Assembly: GCA_013361525.1 (NCBI GenBank)
Contig: JABFXY010000049.1
Location: 62,001 to 126,000 of the forward strand
Direction: 5' to 3'
Origin: Polyangiaceae bacterium
Lineage (GTDB): Bacteria; Myxococcota_A; Polyangia; Polyangiales; Polyangiaceae
Length of the DNA: 64,000 bases
Of the stretch, positions 41,991-51,073 are shown one piece after another. A program made the translations under genes and the position numbers. Under the pieces are notes generated by a model that made no database searches, was not told where the DNA came from, and saw only the letters and a program-made list of their open reading frames with translations. The stretch's first letter is position 1, and each line of letters starts with the position of its first letter.

Positions 41991-42257
41991 CCTCGTTGCT
42001 TAGCCGACGTACGCGAAAGGTGGTGAGGCAATGGCAGCAGGTGGCGTCTGGACCGAACGCGAGCTGGATGGCGCTGCATACGCATCGCCCCGTGTGTTCT
42101 TTGCCATTGGACGCTGCTGGTCAGGTGGGTCGGAGCTCAGCCGGCGACCGTCGGCGCCCGGGGTGCGACGAGGAAGCACAATTCCGCCTGCTCCGCTTCT
42201 TCGCGGGGGTCACGCTGACCTTCTCGAAAGACTAGGCCCTGCTAGCCTCGATCGATC

Positions 42258-43130
42258 ATGTTCACTGCCTCGAGCCGTGTGCTTCGTTTCACGCTGCTCC
42301 TCGGCGCGGTCGGCTGCGCCGAAGGCAACACGATTCCTGATGACGACGGCTCGACGTCGACGAGCGCGGGAGCCAACGCGGCGAACGGCGGAGCGAACGG
42401 CTCCGGCGGCACCAATGGCTCGGGGGGCTCGGGCGGCGCAGGCGGATCGGGCTGCGGCGATATGTGCGACGGAGACGACGACGGCGTGTTGGACGGCGCG
42501 GACGACTGCGCCGATACGCCGGCGGGCGAGCCCGTCAATTCGGTGGGTTGTTCCGACTCGCAGCTCGAGCCGACGCTGCAGGAGATGTGGCCTCCTTACG
42601 GGCTGACATGGACGCCGACGGGCGATCCCGGCAGGGCGGGCGGCTTGACGTGGACGTACACGGGGATCGACCACGCGGACCTGTTCCACATCCTTTGGAT
42701 CCCCTGTGACGACCCGGCCACGCCGTGCGGCGTTTCCCTCGATGGGCCCATCGACATGACGGAGGCTTGGCAGCTCAGCGCAGCGGAATCGAACCTGGCG
42801 GGCGGCATTGTCGTGTTTACCAACGCGACCCACATCGCCCTCGCGGATTCGACGAACCCCGCCCTCACCGGCCGTCTCACACTGACCATTGTTGGGGAGA
42901 CCGGCGAGCCATTGCCATTTGCGGACGTGAGCTCGCTCGGGGTGACCGCGCGCGATGGCCAATATGGAGCGGAGATCCCAGGTGCCAGCTTCACGGTCGT
43001 CGCCCTCATCGAAGTGCAGGACTCGACGTTGGCGTGGACGCCCTATCTCGACTACTTCGACGCCGCCCCGACACCCGATCCGGGCCCGGGCTCTGCAGTC
43101 TCGTTCGGCGGATCGTTTTACGACGAGTGA
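42258..43130 (+). CDS. Lipoprotein with Gly-rich linker and thrombospondin-3-like calcium repeat
   Basis: 290 aa. Signal FTASSRVLRFTLLLGAVGC with lipobox Cys. A Ser/Asn/Gly linker leads to DGDDDGVLDGADDCADTPAG, an Asp-rich calcium-binding thrombospondin type 3-like repeat, followed by EPVNSVGCSDSQ. The C-terminal ~190 residues are beta-rich (GGLTWTYTGIDHADLFHILW; GIVVFTNATHIALADSTN) with no named domain. Predicted surface lipoprotein. Confidence 0.7.
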   Translation: MFTASSRVLRFTLLLGAVGCAEGNTIPDDDGSTSTSAGANAANGGANGSGGTNGSGGSGGAGGSGCGDMCDGDDDGVLDGADDCADTPAGEPVNSVGCSDSQLEPTLQEMWPPYGLTWTPTGDPGRAGGLTWTYTGIDHADLFHILWIPCDDPATPCGVSLDGPIDMTEAWQLSAAESNLAGGIVVFTNATHIALADSTNPALTGRLTLTIVGETGEPLPFADVSSLGVTARDGQYGAEIPGASFTVVALIEVQDSTLAWTPYLDYFDAAPTPDPGPGSAVSFGGSFYDE

Positions 43131-43511
43131 TGGCGCCGCGGAGTGCGCGTTGAAACCACACGTCGCCACCGCCCACTCCTCCCGCGCACGTAGACGCCGT
43201 TATGACGGTCGCGAGCGATCCCAGGTCCGTTGCTCCACCAGGGTGAGCCGTGATCGAGTGAGGCTACGGTGCCGCGACTAGAGCAAGAGAGGAGTGAGCG
43301 CCAGGAGGCGCGCTCGAGCCGTCCCAGTTTGGTCGAGGCACCAAAGATCTTCGCCTTGCGTTTGAGCGCCAAATCCAGCGGTTTGGTGAACGCGGCCGGC
43401 CCTGAGCACAGCATCGACCTACATCTGCCTCCGAACACTTCTCACGTCGCATAATCTCGTGAAGCTTCAGACACATAAAGGGCGGTCCGGACCTTGCTGG
43501 ACGGGGCGGTC
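43131..43511. other. Gene-poor spacer
   Basis: About 380 bases with no supportable gene. Short frames on both strands lack ribosome sites, codon bias and recognisable domains. The promoter of the downstream lysozyme-like gene presumably lies near the right end; no convincing -35/-10 pair was seen. Confidence 0.5.
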
Positions 43512-44366
43512 ATGCTCGCTGGCCTCGTCGAGAAGCTCACCCGCCGCAGTTCCCTCGTGCTGACCGTCGGCATGCTCTCCATCGCGGCGTGTGCGCCCGG
43601 CGATGTCGAGGAGACCGACGAGGAGAGTATCGACGAGGAGCACGGGCTCAGCGCCGTGGTGCAACAGGGCACCGAGCTGCGGGTGACGGCCTCGGCGCTC
43701 AACCTTCGCAAGAACGCGACGACGAGCTCGAACATCCTCGAGGTGCTCGACAACGGCGAGACCCTCGTCTGCATCGCAACGAGCGGCGGCAATGGTTGGG
43801 TCAATGTCGAGAGCGAGTCGGGCAAGCTCGGCTGGGTCTCGCGCACCTACGTCGAAGAGATCGGCGGCGGTAATGCCAGCGGCGACACATGCGACCCGGA
43901 GCGCGCGGAAGGCGCCGTTGGTGACTTCCAGAAGGCGCTACACGACTCGATCGCCTGGGCCGAGGGCACTCGCAACTACTCGAATGACGGCTACGACGTC
44001 ATGTTCTCGTTCAAGCTGATGAACAGCTGCCAGAAACACCCGAACCAGTGTCTCGCATTCGGGAACTCCTGCTCGACCGCCGCGGGTCGCTATCAGTTCC
44101 TCACCGGTACTTGGAATTCGGTGAAGAGCGCCAACGGCCTCTCCAACTTCGAGCCCGAGAGCCAAGAGCGCGGCGCCGCGTATCTCGTGAAGACGGTGCG
44201 CCACGTGACCGTCCCGCAATCGCGAGCGATGACCGCCTCCGAGTTCTCGAATGCGATGTCGAAGCTCTCGTGGGAGTGGGCTTCGCTCCCGCCCGGCCGT
44301 TACGGCCAGCCGGTCAAATCCGCATCGCAGATGCGGAACTTCTATTGCAACCTGGCAGGATGCTGA
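43512..44366 (+). CDS. SH3b lipoprotein with lambda-lysozyme-like transglycosylase domain
   Basis: 284 aa from ATG 43512 (a TTG at 43494 is possible). Lipoprotein signal ends LSIAAC. Residues ~55-120 are a bacterial SH3 domain (LRVTASALNLRKNATTSSNI, WVNVESESGKLGWVSRTYV). Residues ~135-284 resemble phage lambda endolysin/GH104 enzymes: SIAWAEGTRNYSNDGYDVMF carries the catalytic Glu, and TAAGRYQFLTGTWN the substrate-groove strand. Expected action: peptidoglycan glycan-strand cleavage in the periplasm. The next gene overlaps its end by 7 bp. Confidence 0.82.
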   Translation: MLAGLVEKLTRRSSLVLTVGMLSIAACAPGDVEETDEESIDEEHGLSAVVQQGTELRVTASALNLRKNATTSSNILEVLDNGETLVCIATSGGNGWVNVESESGKLGWVSRTYVEEIGGGNASGDTCDPERAEGAVGDFQKALHDSIAWAEGTRNYSNDGYDVMFSFKLMNSCQKHPNQCLAFGNSCSTAAGRYQFLTGTWNSVKSANGLSNFEPESQERGAAYLVKTVRHVTVPQSRAMTASEFSNAMSKLSWEWASLPPGRYGQPVKSASQMRNFYCNLAGC

Positions 44367-45253
44367 CCGTCCCGGCACGCCGAGACCGTACGCGGTTCGG
44401 CGTGTTGCCATGGGCGGTGGGGGCGGTCCTCCTGATCGGCCTCTTCCTGCTCTTCCATAACTTCTCGTCGAAGACCGCACCGACGTCCGGCGAGAAGTCG
44501 GCGCAGGATCGCCCCGTCGCCACATCGCCCGCGACCGAGCGCGCGGGTGACGAGCGCCCGCGCAAGAAGGCAGCGCCCGCCACCGCGAAGCGGTCGCCGC
44601 AACCGGACGAGCCTCCCGCCGAAAAACCAGTAGAGAGGCTCGCTCCGCCCGACCCCGACGACCCCGCGGTCGCCGCCGTGCTCGCGGCCGCGCGAGACAC
44701 GTCCGCCACGGCAACGAAGACGCTTATCGCCAGCTTGAAGAGCAGCAACGAGGTCGTCGTCGCCGAGGCAGCAAACGCATTGGTGGAGCGCGGCGCGACC
44801 GAAGCCATCTCGCCGCTATCGCAGATCAGCCTCGAGACCGCCGCCGGCAGCGGACTCAGCGTCATCGACGCCCTCGGCCGCCTCGGAGGTGTCGCCGGCG
44901 AAAGTGACAAAGACGTCGCGGTCGACCGCCTCCTCGCCATGCTCGCAGAGGAGAAGGCGCGCGGCGCGCGCGAGAGCCCCGGCAACCTCCTCCAGATCTA
45001 CGAAGCACTCGGCCAGACGAAAGACCCGAGGGCGGCGGGGCCACTCGAGGCCGAGCTCCTCGACGAGACGGTCCCGCGGGCGGCGAAGGTCATCATCGTC
45101 GCGGCGCTGGTGGCGATTGGACAGGAGAGCAGCCGCACCGCGCTCGAGACGGCGCATGCGCAGCAGAGCGCGGCCCAAGGGGCGGACGCGCTCGACGAGG
45201 AGGTTCGAGTGGAGCTGGTAGGGGTGATTGCGAAAGCGCTCGAGGTGCTGTGA
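44360..45253 (+). CDS. Membrane-anchored HEAT-like repeat protein
   Basis: 297 aa from an ATG inside the lysozyme gene end. One transmembrane helix (VLPWAVGAVLLIGLFLLF) follows a basic N-terminus. A Lys/Pro/Glu-rich linker reaches ~residue 110. The rest is helical repeats (AVLAAARDTSATATKTLIAS, EVVVAEAANALVERGATEAI, ALVAIGQESSRTALETAH), HEAT/armadillo-like. Probably a periplasmic scaffold. Overlap with the lysozyme gene implies co-translation and possibly a physical partnership. Confidence 0.7.
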   Translation: MLTVPARRDRTRFGVLPWAVGAVLLIGLFLLFHNFSSKTAPTSGEKSAQDRPVATSPATERAGDERPRKKAAPATAKRSPQPDEPPAEKPVERLAPPDPDDPAVAAVLAAARDTSATATKTLIASLKSSNEVVVAEAANALVERGATEAISPLSQISLETAAGSGLSVIDALGRLGGVAGESDKDVAVDRLLAMLAEEKARGARESPGNLLQIYEALGQTKDPRAAGPLEAELLDETVPRAAKVIIVAALVAIGQESSRTALETAHAQQSAAQGADALDEEVRVELVGVIAKALEVL

Positions 45254-45278
45254 GTCCGTGCGCGCTGATCACGCGGCG

Positions 45279-46424
45279 CTACAGATGCTGGTAATCGGTG
45301 GCGCACACCGACAAGGACTTCTCGATCTTTTGGAAGCACTTGTTGAGGTCGTTGCACGTGTCGAGCGGGCGGAGCTTACTGCAGGCTGCCGCCGTGCTGC
45401 GGCAATGGTCGCACGCGGCGCGACGTAGCTCCTCCGCGGAGACTTTGCGCTCGTAAACGATGAAGTCGGCGGCACCGACGCCCATCTCACCGAGCGCGAT
45501 CACTCCTTGATAACCGTCGATGCGCGCAATTTCGATCGTCGCTGGTCGCGTGACGAGCTCGATCTGCACGCCCAGTCCGTTGCCTCCCATGAAGCCTGCG
45601 CCACCGCGCGCAAAAACGCCGTCGACGACCGCGTGCGTGACAATCGCTGGGCCATAGTCCTTGTCGAGGCGTCGATTGAATGCACCGCTCCGGTCCTGCG
45701 AGAAGGTCGCGTCTCGCTCGACCTTCACCACGAAGCCGAGCGATTGCTTTTCGCCCAGCCGCATATCGACCGCTCCCGGCTGCACGGCGATCGCGAGCAT
45801 GTATGCGTAGCCCGTTTTTAGGATTATCGGCTCGGGCTTACGCGTCGCGAGCTCGGTGAGGGAGGAGGAGAAACGATGAACCTGCTTGAAACCTTCGTCT
45901 TCGAGGTGCAAAGCGGCAATCACCTCTTGGGTCGACGGGTAAACAGGCTCGACGTCGGAGACGCGATAAGCCTCGTAGCGGACGGTCCGAGTCCCTTGCC
46001 CCGTTTCTCGCTCGTCCACGAGGAAGACGGCATTCGCTCCCCTTTCTGCAGCGGCGCGCCGCACGGCTTCTTCGCGACGTCGGACGAACGCGGGGTCATC
46101 GAACCCGGTGACGGCATATTCGACCGACTCTCGAACTGCGATGTCGCCGACCTTGCGATGAGGTTGGTCCGCCGATGGGTAGTCGAACGCGAGCCTCGGA
46201 TGCTGCGGTCCTCGGAATGCAAAGCCGTCGGGCGCATCCTTCGGTGAGAGCACCCTCACGTCCTCGGGCCGGATTGCAGAGAGCGGCGGAGCATCTTTCG
46301 CAGGCTGAAACTTGATCGCGGTCCGGTAGCCGGCGCCCTCGGGCGTTCGGACATCGGCACAAGCTGCGAGTGAGCTCGCGACCAGCAACGCGAGTATTGC
46401 GCAGCGCGTCTGGAGTAGGTTCAT
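45279..46424 (-). CDS. Hypothetical lipoprotein with Cys-rich C-terminus
   Basis: 381 aa from ATG 46424 (MNLLQTRCAILALLVASSLA then AC lipobox). The mature protein mixes helices and strands; AVRRAAAERGANAVFLVDER resembles the conserved helix-strand of small envelope proteins that handle misfolded or stress signals, which is weak evidence. The C-terminal ~45 residues hold six Cys (ACDHCRSTAAACSK, DTCNDLNKCFQKI, SVCATDY), probably disulfide-bonded. No family assigned. Convergent with the HEAT-like gene, 25 bp apart. Confidence 0.6.
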   Translation of the reverse strand: MNLLQTRCAILALLVASSLAACADVRTPEGAGYRTAIKFQPAKDAPPLSAIRPEDVRVLSPKDAPDGFAFRGPQHPRLAFDYPSADQPHRKVGDIAVRESVEYAVTGFDDPAFVRRREEAVRRAAAERGANAVFLVDERETGQGTRTVRYEAYRVSDVEPVYPSTQEVIAALHLEDEGFKQVHRFSSSLTELATRKPEPIILKTGYAYMLAIAVQPGAVDMRLGEKQSLGFVVKVERDATFSQDRSGAFNRRLDKDYGPAIVTHAVVDGVFARGGAGFMGGNGLGVQIELVTRPATIEIARIDGYQGVIALGEMGVGAADFIVYERKVSAEELRRAACDHCRSTAAACSKLRPLDTCNDLNKCFQKIEKSLSVCATDYQHL

Positions 46425-46605
46425 ACAGGGCGACATCTACGAGCGTACTACGCGCTCTTCGCGCCTATTTCAGCCTCGGGTACCGAGGCGCGCTTTGTCC
46501 CGCGAATACACGGTCTTACGGGAGCGCGGGTCGACCTCTATCGGGTTTACCGGCGGCAATACCGTGTGGTTTGACGAGAACCAAAGTACATGCGAGGTCG
46601 GGCTG

Positions 46606-47163
46606 ATGATTCGTCAGCTCACAATCGCCAGTCTCGCAGTCTCAATGTTCGTCGGAGCGTGTGACAACAAGTCCACCTCGAACGCGGCGAGCTCCACCCC
46701 CACCGGCAGCAGCGCAGTCGAGGCCAAGAAGGCGGGTCCGGAGAAGGACGCATTCTTCATGGGCCGAAAGCTGGCCTTCAGCGGAGCCTTCGAGCTCTCC
46801 GGTGCAAAGGACAAGGCCGGCACCGCGCTGACGGAGGCGCAGGCCTTCGCCAAGAAGTTGGAGGTCGGCACCCCGAGCGGGAGCGAGGATGCCGACATCA
46901 AGTTGTCCGCGGCCGAGATCAAGGCCAAACACGGCGAGAAGGCCGAAGCCACCTTCCTGTTCGGCTACTACCTTACCGATGCCTGGTTCGGCGCAGAGCT
47001 CGGCGCAAAGGTCGATGTGCCGCTCGAGCGGGCAGCGAAGAACGCCGCGGCAAGTGGCATCCCCGAGTCCGTCTGGAAGGCGAAGCTCGATGCGATCAAG
47101 GCAGCCCCCAAGAGCGACGCGATCGCCGCGCTCGCCAAGGACATCGAGGTCTATTTCAAATAG
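46606..47163 (+). CDS. Hypothetical lipoprotein
   Basis: 185 aa from ATG 46606. Signal IRQLTIASLAVSMFVGAC with lipobox, then a Ser/Thr/Asn linker. The mature domain (GRKLAFSGAFELSGAKDKAG, FLFGYYLTDAWFGAELGA) is mixed alpha/beta with no recognised family. Many Lys and Ala residues give it a basic, helical C-terminus (WKAKLDAIKAAPKSDAIAAL). Its ORF extends upstream to 46495, but the signal peptide fixes the start. Confidence 0.6.
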   Translation: MIRQLTIASLAVSMFVGACDNKSTSNAASSTPTGSSAVEAKKAGPEKDAFFMGRKLAFSGAFELSGAKDKAGTALTEAQAFAKKLEVGTPSGSEDADIKLSAAEIKAKHGEKAEATFLFGYYLTDAWFGAELGAKVDVPLERAAKNAAASGIPESVWKAKLDAIKAAPKSDAIAALAKDIEVYFK

Positions 47164-47229
47164 GGCAACCGACCGCGTCGAAAGGTCGTCAGCGTTGCAT
47201 CCTTAGCACCCGAGGCTCGCAGTGGTGTC

Positions 47230-47931
47230 TCAACGAGGCACGGTTCGCGGGACGAAGCGGCACTTCCCTTCGACGCAACGTTTGCGAGCGCCTTCGGGGC
47301 CACCGCACGCATCGGGGCAAGGTCTGCGCTCATCGCCCGAACCCACGGTGCAAACTTTGTCCAAGTCACACGCGCACTCGGCGTCGCTCTGACAGCGATC
47401 GGGATCACGTTTGCGCGAGAGCTGGCATCTGCCGTTTTCGCAAACACTGCGAGCCTTGCAAATCCTCGGAGTTTCACCACGCGTAAAAACCCCCGCGAGC
47501 GGTCCTGTCCGGCAGGGCCTGCGCGGATGCACCTTCGCGAGAGGAGCCACTACGCATCCCGAGGCTTCACCTTTGACGTCGACGCCGCGGCCGAACGCTT
47601 TCGGGTCGCGCGGCGAGCCGCATGCACAATCGCGGTCGGCGCGGCATTCATCCGTGGCGACTGCGGACGCGGACGCGGACGCCGATGCCGACGTCGAGGG
47701 GACGATGACCGAAGGCGCTGCCGACTCGGTTGCGCTTGGTGCAATCGACGCAGTGGCCGGGGCGCCCGTGGCCGCGCTCGCCGACGCAGTCTGCTCGGCG
47801 AACGTCGTCGCCGCAGTCGAAGCAGTCGACGTTGAAGACCCGGCGTCGCTCGGCGGCTGGGCGCACGCGGAATAGGCCAATATCAGGCACGCAGCCGGTG
47901 TTGTCGCGACGGCTCGTAAGGTTCGTTTCAC
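47230..47931 (-). CDS. Cys-rich lipoprotein with Ala/Ser-repeat linker
   Basis: 233 aa. Signal MKRTLRAVATTPAACLILAY then SAC lipobox. Residues ~25-95 are almost only Ala/Ser/Thr, ending in an (Ala-Ser)n run encoded by a short tandem repeat around 47660-47700. The C-terminal half has over 15 Cys in paired spacing (CRADRDCAC, CQSDAECACDLDKVC, GGPEGARKRCVEGKC), a pattern of secreted disulfide-rich modules of myxobacteria. Function unknown. Confidence 0.65.
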   Translation of the reverse strand: MKRTLRAVATTPAACLILAYSACAQPPSDAGSSTSTASTAATTFAEQTASASAATGAPATASIAPSATESAAPSVIVPSTSASASASASAVATDECRADRDCACGSPRDPKAFGRGVDVKGEASGCVVAPLAKVHPRRPCRTGPLAGVFTRGETPRICKARSVCENGRCQLSRKRDPDRCQSDAECACDLDKVCTVGSGDERRPCPDACGGPEGARKRCVEGKCRFVPRTVPR

Positions 47932-47961
47932 GCGATTCCCCCTTTTGCCGAACAGGGCGCG

Positions 47962-49098
47962 CTACTCATAGGCGATGAGCAGCGTCGATACCTGGTAGTT
48001 CGGTTCCGTGTGGGCGCCGCCGTCGTACTCACAGCTAGTGCCGAGTGTGCAGCCGGTGCACACCGCAGAATCCGGGCGGCAGGTGTTCTCGTAGGCCTCT
48101 ACGTCGTAGCCGAACGTCGCCGAGCCACCGCCTGAGATGTCGGCGGTGACGTCGACGATCCACGGGAGGACGTCGGCGCCGGGGCACCAGCCGGCTCGCG
48201 GGTACTGCCAAGTGCCCTGTTGGTTCGGCGCCGCGGTGGTCTCGCAGTCGTCACGCCAGACGAGCTGGGTGTGGGCGGCGGTGCCGACGGTGAGCGTGTG
48301 TTCGCGATCGCAGAACTCGGCGCAGTTGTCGGCATTACCCTGTCCGTGTCCGGTAATCAGCGAGCGGAGCGCGAACGAGGAGGCGCCCGCCGGCAGTGTC
48401 ACCTCGGCGGCCGGAACCTGGCCGGGGATGGCCTTTGCAGGATCGCCATAAATGACGCTGGTTCGGTTCCACACGGGGATCACGGCTACCGGCCGCTTCT
48501 CGGGCACACCTCCCGTCATCTCGAAGCTCGCGGTGAGCAGCCAGCCGTCGCCGTACGGGCTGCCGGGGCCTACCCAAGTATCGATGAACCCACGGAGCGT
48601 GACGGTGCCGGAGAGGAGCGGACGGAGATCGGTGACGTCGATGTCCCAAGCGGCCTTCACGTGGAATGGCGTGATGAAGCGGGCCAACTCGATCTCGGTG
48701 TCGGGCTCGCCGTTCGTGCCCTTCGCAGAGACGATACCGAGGGAGGCCACGCGATCCCAAGGGTCACAGCCACCGTCCGGGCAATCGAGCGACACGTGCA
48801 GGATGATGCGCTCGTAAAGCCCTTCGTCCGGGAAGGTCGCCTCGGCGTCGTTGACGCGCTTGTTGTCGTCGCCGGTAAAGTAGAAGTGGGTGGCCTCGAA
48901 CGGGGTAACCGTGGTGTCGACGCCCGGAAGCGAGTCGGCGCCGCCGGCCCCGCCACCACCATTCGACGACGTCGAGCCGCCTCCCGCCCCGCCCGATCCG
49001 GCGGTGGCGCCGTCGTCGTCCGCAGGATCGGACCCGCATCCGATGATCAACAGGGCGGATGCGGCGACGAGGATATGGGCGTTCGAGGCTCTCGGCAT
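47962..49098 (-). CDS. PNGase F-like lipoprotein
   Basis: 378 aa. Lipobox in LVAASALLIIGC. Gly/Ser linker to ~residue 60. Then two beta-sandwich halves as in the peptide-N-glycosidase F fold: VTPFEATHFYFTGDDNKRVN, RIILHVSLDCPDGGCDPWDR with the conserved GGCDPWD, ARFITPFHVKAAWDIDVTDL, and WQYPRAGWCPGADVLPWIVD with GWCPG. PNGase F releases N-glycans from glycoproteins; most bacterial relatives are unproven, and I cannot confirm all catalytic acids. Outer-surface location likely. The C-terminus adds a Cys-rich tip (TCRPDSAVCTGCTLGTSCEY). Confidence 0.8.
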   Translation of the reverse strand: MPRASNAHILVAASALLIIGCGSDPADDDGATAGSGGAGGGSTSSNGGGGAGGADSLPGVDTTVTPFEATHFYFTGDDNKRVNDAEATFPDEGLYERIILHVSLDCPDGGCDPWDRVASLGIVSAKGTNGEPDTEIELARFITPFHVKAAWDIDVTDLRPLLSGTVTLRGFIDTWVGPGSPYGDGWLLTASFEMTGGVPEKRPVAVIPVWNRTSVIYGDPAKAIPGQVPAAEVTLPAGASSFALRSLITGHGQGNADNCAEFCDREHTLTVGTAAHTQLVWRDDCETTAAPNQQGTWQYPRAGWCPGADVLPWIVDVTADISGGGSATFGYDVEAYENTCRPDSAVCTGCTLGTSCEYDGGAHTEPNYQVSTLLIAYE

Positions 49099-49238
49099 CG
49101 CTCGTGTTTACACCAGGCGCGCTTTTCGCGCCGCTCTCACCAGCTGAAACAAGTGGAAACGAGCTCGCTGACGTAGGAGACCGCGACATGCACCGCCGCC
49201 TCCTCGAATCGCGCGCGGAGTGATAGGTGAGGTTGGTC

Positions 49239-50006
49239 ATGCGGCAGATCGCGCTGCTCCTCTTCGTCTCGGCGTGCACGGCGCACTCATCGGCGTCGAC
49301 GGACATTGCGGTCCCGACGGCGCCGGGTGCGCGTGCCCTGCCGGCGCCTCCACCCGCGACCCGCGCCGCGCGCGTCGTACTCGCGGGCAACGACGAACCG
49401 GAGACTTGGGCCGACATCTCCGTCGACGGCGACCCGGCGCGCGCACACGCGCTATGCGAATATGAAGTCGCGCAGCAGCTTCGGCTCCGCACGGTCAAGC
49501 CGGATGTGCACGTCGTGCGGGCATGCGACGCAGCTGCGTTGCAGCCGATCCAAGCCAGGCCGGGTGGCGTGTTGCTCGTGCACACCACCCCGGTCGAGTC
49601 GGACGCGGATGCCCTCGAGCGCGCCCTCGACGGCGCCGCTGACGACGGCGCTCACGCATCCGGTCGCGTGACGGTCTACACGCGCTTCAGCGAGCGCGCA
49701 CAGTGCGAAAGCATGCTCGCGAGGTCGAGCGCGGCCAACGCGGAAGCGGCCCGACGCGCCGACGCGCTCGGGCGTGAATTCCTAGAAAACGAGCTCGCCA
49801 AAGCCCGCGAGGAAGAGGTCCGCACATGCGCGCCCCCCTCCACCACATGCGAGCCGGGGATCGACGGCGAGATCTGTCGGATCGCCGAGGCCGCCGAGCG
49901 GCGCAAGTGTGATTGGGCGCGCCGGATCACTGCGCTCTTGGAGGCTCGCTTGGGAGCGCCTCGTGCCGCGTCGGCTCCAATGGATATTCGCTGCGTCGAG
50001 GAGTGA
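49239..50006 (+). CDS. Hypothetical lipoprotein
   Basis: 255 aa from ATG 49239, with GAGG 6 nt upstream; a GTG 12 bases earlier is less likely. Signal MRQIALLLFVSAC is a short lipobox signal. After a Pro/Ala linker (VPTAPGARALPAPPPATRAA) comes a mixed alpha/beta domain, then a charged helix (FLENELAKAREEEVRTC) and a C-terminal Cys-containing helix bundle. No family recognised. The upstream region to 49099 separates it from the divergent PNGase F-like gene. Confidence 0.6.
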   Translation: MRQIALLLFVSACTAHSSASTDIAVPTAPGARALPAPPPATRAARVVLAGNDEPETWADISVDGDPARAHALCEYEVAQQLRLRTVKPDVHVVRACDAAALQPIQARPGGVLLVHTTPVESDADALERALDGAADDGAHASGRVTVYTRFSERAQCESMLARSSAANAEAARRADALGREFLENELAKAREEEVRTCAPPSTTCEPGIDGEICRIAEAAERRKCDWARRITALLEARLGAPRAASAPMDIRCVEE

Positions 50007-50286
50007 CGCGCGCGACTGTCACAACCGGCAGGTCGGCGATGCCTCAGACGACCGCGCGGCGAGGCCACCCCAACCGTGGCTGACGGTGCGGGCCTAGAGT
50101 TCACGGTCCTCCGCGGAGACAGCGTTGGGCTCACGGTTTCTAAGCAATTGATTTTCGCCGAGAGGCGGCTCTACGCGGCGTCGTGACGACGCTCTCCCCG
50201 CGGTCTAGTGGTTGCAACGTCCGGCGACCATGCACGCAGGGCGCGACCAAACTGGAAGGCGCCACGGTGCAGAAGGGACGTGCACG

Positions 50287-50985
50287 ATGTTCGACATAGG
50301 AAAGAGCGTTGCGACACCCTTATCCGCGGCCCTGATGCTCGCAGCGCTCGGCAGCTGTGCCGGGGATCCGACGGCAACGGAGCCCACGCGGACCGACGAG
50401 GGCACGGCCCAAGCGGAGATACGCGCGAAGGTCCCCGCAGTCGGTTATCACGATGAGTGGAGGGTCCTCTGGGAGGACCACATTACATGGACTCGAATGG
50501 TCATCGTGGCGATCTTCAACGACCTGCCCGGCACCGACCCGTATATCGCCCGTCTTCTTCAGAACTATGAGGATATGGAAGACGCGCTATTGCCCTATTA
50601 CGACGAAGAGGACGTGGAGGAGTTCGGCGACCTGCTCCTCGAGCACTTGACGATCGCGGCGGCAATCCTCGTCGCGGTCAGGGACGGCGAGGATGCGACC
50701 GCCGCAGAGCTGATTGCCGACTGGCGCGAAAACGCGGACGCGCTCGGTGCCCAGATGAACGAGATGAACCCGTCGAACTGGCCGCTCGAGGAGACGCAGG
50801 CCATGTGGCAAGAGCACCTCGATGTCACGCTCGCCGAAGCGATTGCCCATTTCAACGAAGACTTCACCGCCGAGATCGCGGCGTGGGAGCAGGTGCACGA
50901 GGGCGGCCTGATGATGGCCGACCTCTTCAGCGACGGAGTCGTCGCCCAGTTCAAGCCGTCGTTCAAGAATCCGAATTGCCTCTGA
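50287..50985 (+). CDS. Lipoprotein with conserved helical LWEDHxxWTR domain
   Basis: 232 aa from ATG 50287. Signal VATPLSAALMLAALGSCAGD with lipobox. The rest is all-helical and Asp/Glu-rich: WRVLWEDHITWTRMVIVAIF, YIARLLQNYEDMEDALLPYY, LLLEHLTIAAAILVAV and MWQEHLDVTLAEAIAHFNED. From memory, unannotated Bacillus-type proteins share the LWxxHxxWTR and RLLQNxxDxxxAxxPxY elements, forming a four-helix-bundle-like repeat. Role unknown. Here it is exported as a lipoprotein, which I would not expect for cytoplasmic relatives. Confidence 0.65.
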   Translation: MFDIGKSVATPLSAALMLAALGSCAGDPTATEPTRTDEGTAQAEIRAKVPAVGYHDEWRVLWEDHITWTRMVIVAIFNDLPGTDPYIARLLQNYEDMEDALLPYYDEEDVEEFGDLLLEHLTIAAAILVAVRDGEDATAAELIADWRENADALGAQMNEMNPSNWPLEETQAMWQEHLDVTLAEAIAHFNEDFTAEIAAWEQVHEGGLMMADLFSDGVVAQFKPSFKNPNCL

Positions 50986-51073
50986 CGGCGGGATTATTGG
51001 CATATCGGGGAGCCGCGCTCGACGCCAACGCGCATCCACCGAGAGGGGGTGGTCATGGTAGACCGCGGTCGTG

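Noticed and set aside
43118-43476. Possible transposase or other remnant on the minus strand
   Set aside because: Two overlapping frames of 70-106 aa have no catalytic motif, no terminal repeats and no coding bias.
47411-47875. 154-aa plus-strand frame opposite the Cys-rich lipoprotein
   Set aside because: Low-complexity Ala/Asp/Val composition produced by the antisense of the Ala/Ser repeat; the opposite strand has a signal peptide and Cys modules.
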